Shown here one piece after another: positions 4,561 to 6,475 of a stretch of 6,475 nucleotides of DNA. The translations under genes and the position numbers were made by a program. A model generated the notes under the pieces. That model was not told the DNA's origin. It did not search any database and worked only from the letters and a program-made list of their open reading frames with translations. Numbering within the stretch: the first letter of the stretch is position 1; each line of letters starts with the position of its first letter. Location: the NCBI GenBank assembly GCA_945947715.1, contig CAMEYZ010000126.1, forward strand, positions 1 to 6,475, read 5' to 3'. The stretch is from an uncultured Clostridia bacterium. GTDB lineage: Bacteria > Bacillota > Clostridia > Oscillospirales > Ruminococcaceae.

Positions 4561-5370
4561 TCATTCGCTTACTATCAATCCGTTTTCATAGTAGACCACG
4601 CCATCGGAGGACTTTGCCTTTCCGGTGAATTTTCCAGTGCATACGCCGTTCTCGGTGAACTTGTATGTTATGCCCTTAATGGTGAAAAGTCCGCCTGCCG
4701 CTGCCGAACAGTCGCCCTTGCGGAAATAATAATCATGTCCGTTTATGGTCTTCCAGCCGCTTTCCTTTTTGCCTTCATCGCCTATGTAGTACAGCTTTCC
4801 GTCCTCTTCTCTAAGATGTTCGTCGATAAAGAGCTTTGTCATAAAGCTGCCTGCCTCGCCAAATTCTGCGCCCACGGACAGAGCAAAGTATTTTCCATTT
4901 TCCTCGAAATAGTACATTTTTCCGCCGCCAGAGACGTTACGGTCTGTGAACATATAGACCTCTGCGCCGTTTACGTCATATTTCCAGCCATGGTCCTTTA
5001 CAATGCTGTAATCAAAGTCGTCTTTATAGCTGTAGGAGACTATCTCTGTTCCGTCAATATCAAAGGTAATCCTGCAATATCTTGAGGAGACAATTATCTC
5101 AGTTATATCTGAGGTCCTGTCTGTCAGACCTGTTGGCAGCCAGAGAAAATCGGCGTCCTTCATATAGTCATCATAGGTAAATTTGTCGAAGACCTCTTCA
5201 TAATATGCAAGATATGCTTTGTAGGAATCAAATATAACTCCTGTGATACTTTCGTCCTCATAATAATCTATATGTTTGCTGTTTGCCGTGTCAGCGCAGA
5301 CGGGCACAGCGCTCACAGTCAGAGACATTGCAGCTGCCAAAACTCCCGGAATTATCTTCTTGAATTTCAT
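4561..5370 (-). CDS. Secreted protein with C-terminal cell-wall/choline-binding-like repeats
   Basis: The gene encodes 269 residues from the ATG at 5370. A GTG 12 nt upstream lies inside the Shine-Dalgarno site and is rejected as the start. A signal peptide is clear: MKFKK, a hydrophobic core at about 7-24, and a likely cleavage after VCA26. C25 lacks a proper lipobox (VPVC), so a lipoprotein is unlikely. Residues about 30-185 form an acidic, aromatic-rich domain I do not recognise (YKAYLAYYEEVFDKF; SYSYKDDFDYSIVKDHGWKY). From about 190 to the end there are aromatic/glycine repeats: GKLYYIGDEGKKESGWKTI, NGHDYYFRKGDCSAAAGG, KGITYKFTENGVCTGKFTG and DGVVYYENG. This is the style of choline-binding/cell-wall-binding (CW_binding_1) repeats, which attach proteins to envelope polysaccharide or mediate protein contacts. 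It lies 16 nt downstream of the GLUG-repeat gene and is probably co-transcribed. Its exact role is unknown. Confidence 0.85.
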   Translation of the reverse strand: MKFKKIIPGVLAAAMSLTVSAVPVCADTANSKHIDYYEDESITGVIFDSYKAYLAYYEEVFDKFTYDDYMKDADFLWLPTGLTDRTSDITEIIVSSRYCRITFDIDGTEIVSYSYKDDFDYSIVKDHGWKYDVNGAEVYMFTDRNVSGGGKMYYFEENGKYFALSVGAEFGEAGSFMTKLFIDEHLREEDGKLYYIGDEGKKESGWKTINGHDYYFRKGDCSAAAGGLFTIKGITYKFTENGVCTGKFTGKAKSSDGVVYYENGLIVSE

Positions 5371-5377
5371 GATTTGT

Positions 5378-5385
5378 CTCACCTT
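5378..5385 (-). promoter_or_regulatory. Shine-Dalgarno site in the 16-nt operon gap
   Basis: AAGGTGAG on the - strand ends 7 nt before the ATG at 5370 and follows the GLUG gene's stop codon (5387-5389). It selects the ATG at 5370, because the in-frame GTG (5380-5382) is part of this site. Confidence 0.7.
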
Positions 5386-5386
5386 A

Positions 5387-6475
5387 TCACATATCAGCCC
5401 GATACTCGTAATTCTCCGAGTAGAAAGCTATCGCCGCGATATCCTCATCGGAAAGATATCCTGCCTCATAAGCTTCCTTGATGCCGATAAATGAGGAATC
5501 CTTGTGGAGCAGTATCTCAAAGCTGCCGCTTCCGACGATTATGGTATATCCGCCCACCTCTATGTACTGCATATCAGAGGTCGCTGCGCCAAGAGCCGGA
5601 TACATTATCACAACCTCGCAGCCGTTATAGGTGCCGAAATAGTTGATTATCGCCATATCATCGGCGGAAAGGTCCTTCCATACGTCCGACTTATACTTGA
5701 CAAAATCCTCCTTAAGAGCCTGCACACGTTCATCGGGGAGCTTTTCAAGCTTAGAGTATTTCACCAAGGTGCGGACAAGGCTGTCGCCCTTTATCTCAAA
5801 CAGTCTTTCCGCTGTTACATATCCGGTAAGGCTGTCGGGGACGGGCATGCCGTTTACTATGCTCCAGCCTGTGCCGAGGCGCTTAAAGCTTGACAGCTTG
5901 CCGAAGTTCTTATCGGAAACAGCGTAGGAAACGGAGTTTGTTTTTCCCTTTCCAACATCGTTGGAAACAGTTGTATTTGTGGGCTTTATGGAGTAATTAT
6001 CGGTGAGGACGGAGCTTTTTGAAGAATATCCTGCGATAAGGCCGCCTGTCATTTCATCATCAAAGGGCACAGCGGACATGTTCACGCATTTTGTGATGCT
6101 GCCGCTTTTTTTCTGATAGCCTGCGATGCCGCCGTAATATCTGCCGACGTCGATTCGGTCGGAGAAGGTCAGGCAGCCGCTTATTTTGCCGCTGTTTACG
6201 CCTGCGATGCCGCCCACTGCATAGGGATACATATAGGCGTCGTCCTTTTCGCCGTTACGCTCTGCAAGCTCAAAAACGTTGTAGGAGCATACCGTCTGAC
6301 CGCCGAAGCCGCAGTTACTGATGGTTCCCTTGTTGGTGCCTGCGATGCCGCCGATATATTTTTCCGAAGCCACGACGGCATTGCTGTAACAGTTTGAAAT
6401 AACGGCGGAGGGGGAACTGTTCATACCCACAATGCTGCCCGCATAGCTTAATGTACCTGTCTGACCGTACTTTGT
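5387..6475 (-). CDS. GLUG-repeat surface protein, 5' end beyond the window
   Basis: 362 residues are visible and the frame stays open to the window edge, so the start, any signal peptide and further repeats are missing. Visible residues about 12-160 carry five GLUG-type repeats: GSIVGMNS, IGGIAGTNKGTISNC, VGGIAGVNSGKISGC, YGGIAGYQKKSGSITKC and TGGLIAGYSSKSSVLTDN. GLUG repeats stack as beta-solenoid turns in exported adhesin-like proteins, including some IgA-peptidase and cell-surface proteins. The region closes with a WSIVNGMPVP segment at about 204-213, as often happens at the end of such arrays. A separate C-terminal domain follows (about 222-362): a helical part (LKEDFVKYKSDVWKDLSADD), then a small beta-unit with FGTYNGCEVVIMYP, GGYTIIVGSGSFEILLHKD and a closing helix IKEAYEAGYLSDEDIAAI. 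I recall that unit at the ends of other Ruminococcus-type exported proteins, but have no name for it. No LPXTG anchor is present, so retention may rely on the downstream partner or another signal. Confidence 0.85.
   Translation of the reverse strand, partial: TKYGQTGTLSYAGSIVGMNSSPSAVISNCYSNAVVASEKYIGGIAGTNKGTISNCGFGGQTVCSYNVFELAERNGEKDDAYMYPYAVGGIAGVNSGKISGCLTFSDRIDVGRYYGGIAGYQKKSGSITKCVNMSAVPFDDEMTGGLIAGYSSKSSVLTDNYSIKPTNTTVSNDVGKGKTNSVSYAVSDKNFGKLSSFKRLGTGWSIVNGMPVPDSLTGYVTAERLFEIKGDSLVRTLVKYSKLEKLPDERVQALKEDFVKYKSDVWKDLSADDMAIINYFGTYNGCEVVIMYPALGAATSDMQYIEVGGYTIIVGSGSFEILLHKDSSFIGIKEAYEAGYLSDEDIAAIAFYSENYEYRADM

Noticed and set aside
5504..5927. Two + strand open frames opposite the GLUG gene
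   Set aside because: They are antisense to a gene with clear repeat structure and show no ribosome site or domain.

Overview
The window looks like chromosomal DNA of a low-to-mid GC, gut- or rumen-type Firmicute. A Ruminococcus-like member of the Oscillospiraceae is my best guess, inferred from a family-2 beta-mannosidase, secreted GLUG-repeat and cell-wall-binding-repeat proteins, strong AGGAGG-type ribosome binding sites and intrinsic terminators with U-tracts. No species-level marker is present. Most of the window is ordinary. The unusual part is an AT-rich stretch from about 3245 to 4560.

Left part (1-2086, + strand): a probable co-directional run ends at a clear terminator. It holds the 3' end of a GH2 beta-mannosidase, a stand-alone HD-domain phosphohydrolase, and a membrane-anchored YkuE/YaeI-type metallophosphoesterase. 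The three share direction and short gaps (46 and 17 nt), but only the first has an obvious role, in mannan or mannoside breakdown.

Middle (2087-3244, + strand): a single-gene unit. A near-consensus promoter has its -35 box inside a perfect 8-bp inverted repeat, which could be an operator. It drives a protein of unknown function with five predicted membrane segments, an extracytoplasmic domain and an acidic tail. A bidirectional terminator follows.

Scar region (3245-4560): no intact gene was recognised. Three truncated genes lie end to end. They are a MerR-family regulator without its DNA-binding N-terminus (- strand), a 41-codon piece of an iron-sulfur flavoprotein/flavodoxin-family gene with its CX2CX2CX5C cysteine motif (+ strand), and the 3' part of a SHOCT-domain gene (+ strand). 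The first two look like the remains of a divergent regulator/target pair whose shared promoter and 5' ends were deleted. Beyond them, 4077-4560 is non-coding. It holds a 28-bp palindrome with alternative pairing partners and three successive hairpins that all read as intrinsic terminators on the - strand.

Right part (4561-6475, - strand): two genes 16 nt apart, probably an operon continuing beyond the window. The upstream gene encodes a large GLUG-repeat surface protein (5' end missing). The downstream gene encodes a secreted protein with choline-binding/cell-wall-binding-like C-terminal repeats. Together they suggest a small exported or cell-surface module.

No CRISPR array, tRNA, rRNA, transposase or complete mobile element was seen. 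I found no convincing new multi-gene system. The best leads are the gene-fragment scar, the operator-like repeat, the triple terminator and the GLUG/cell-wall-binding pair.
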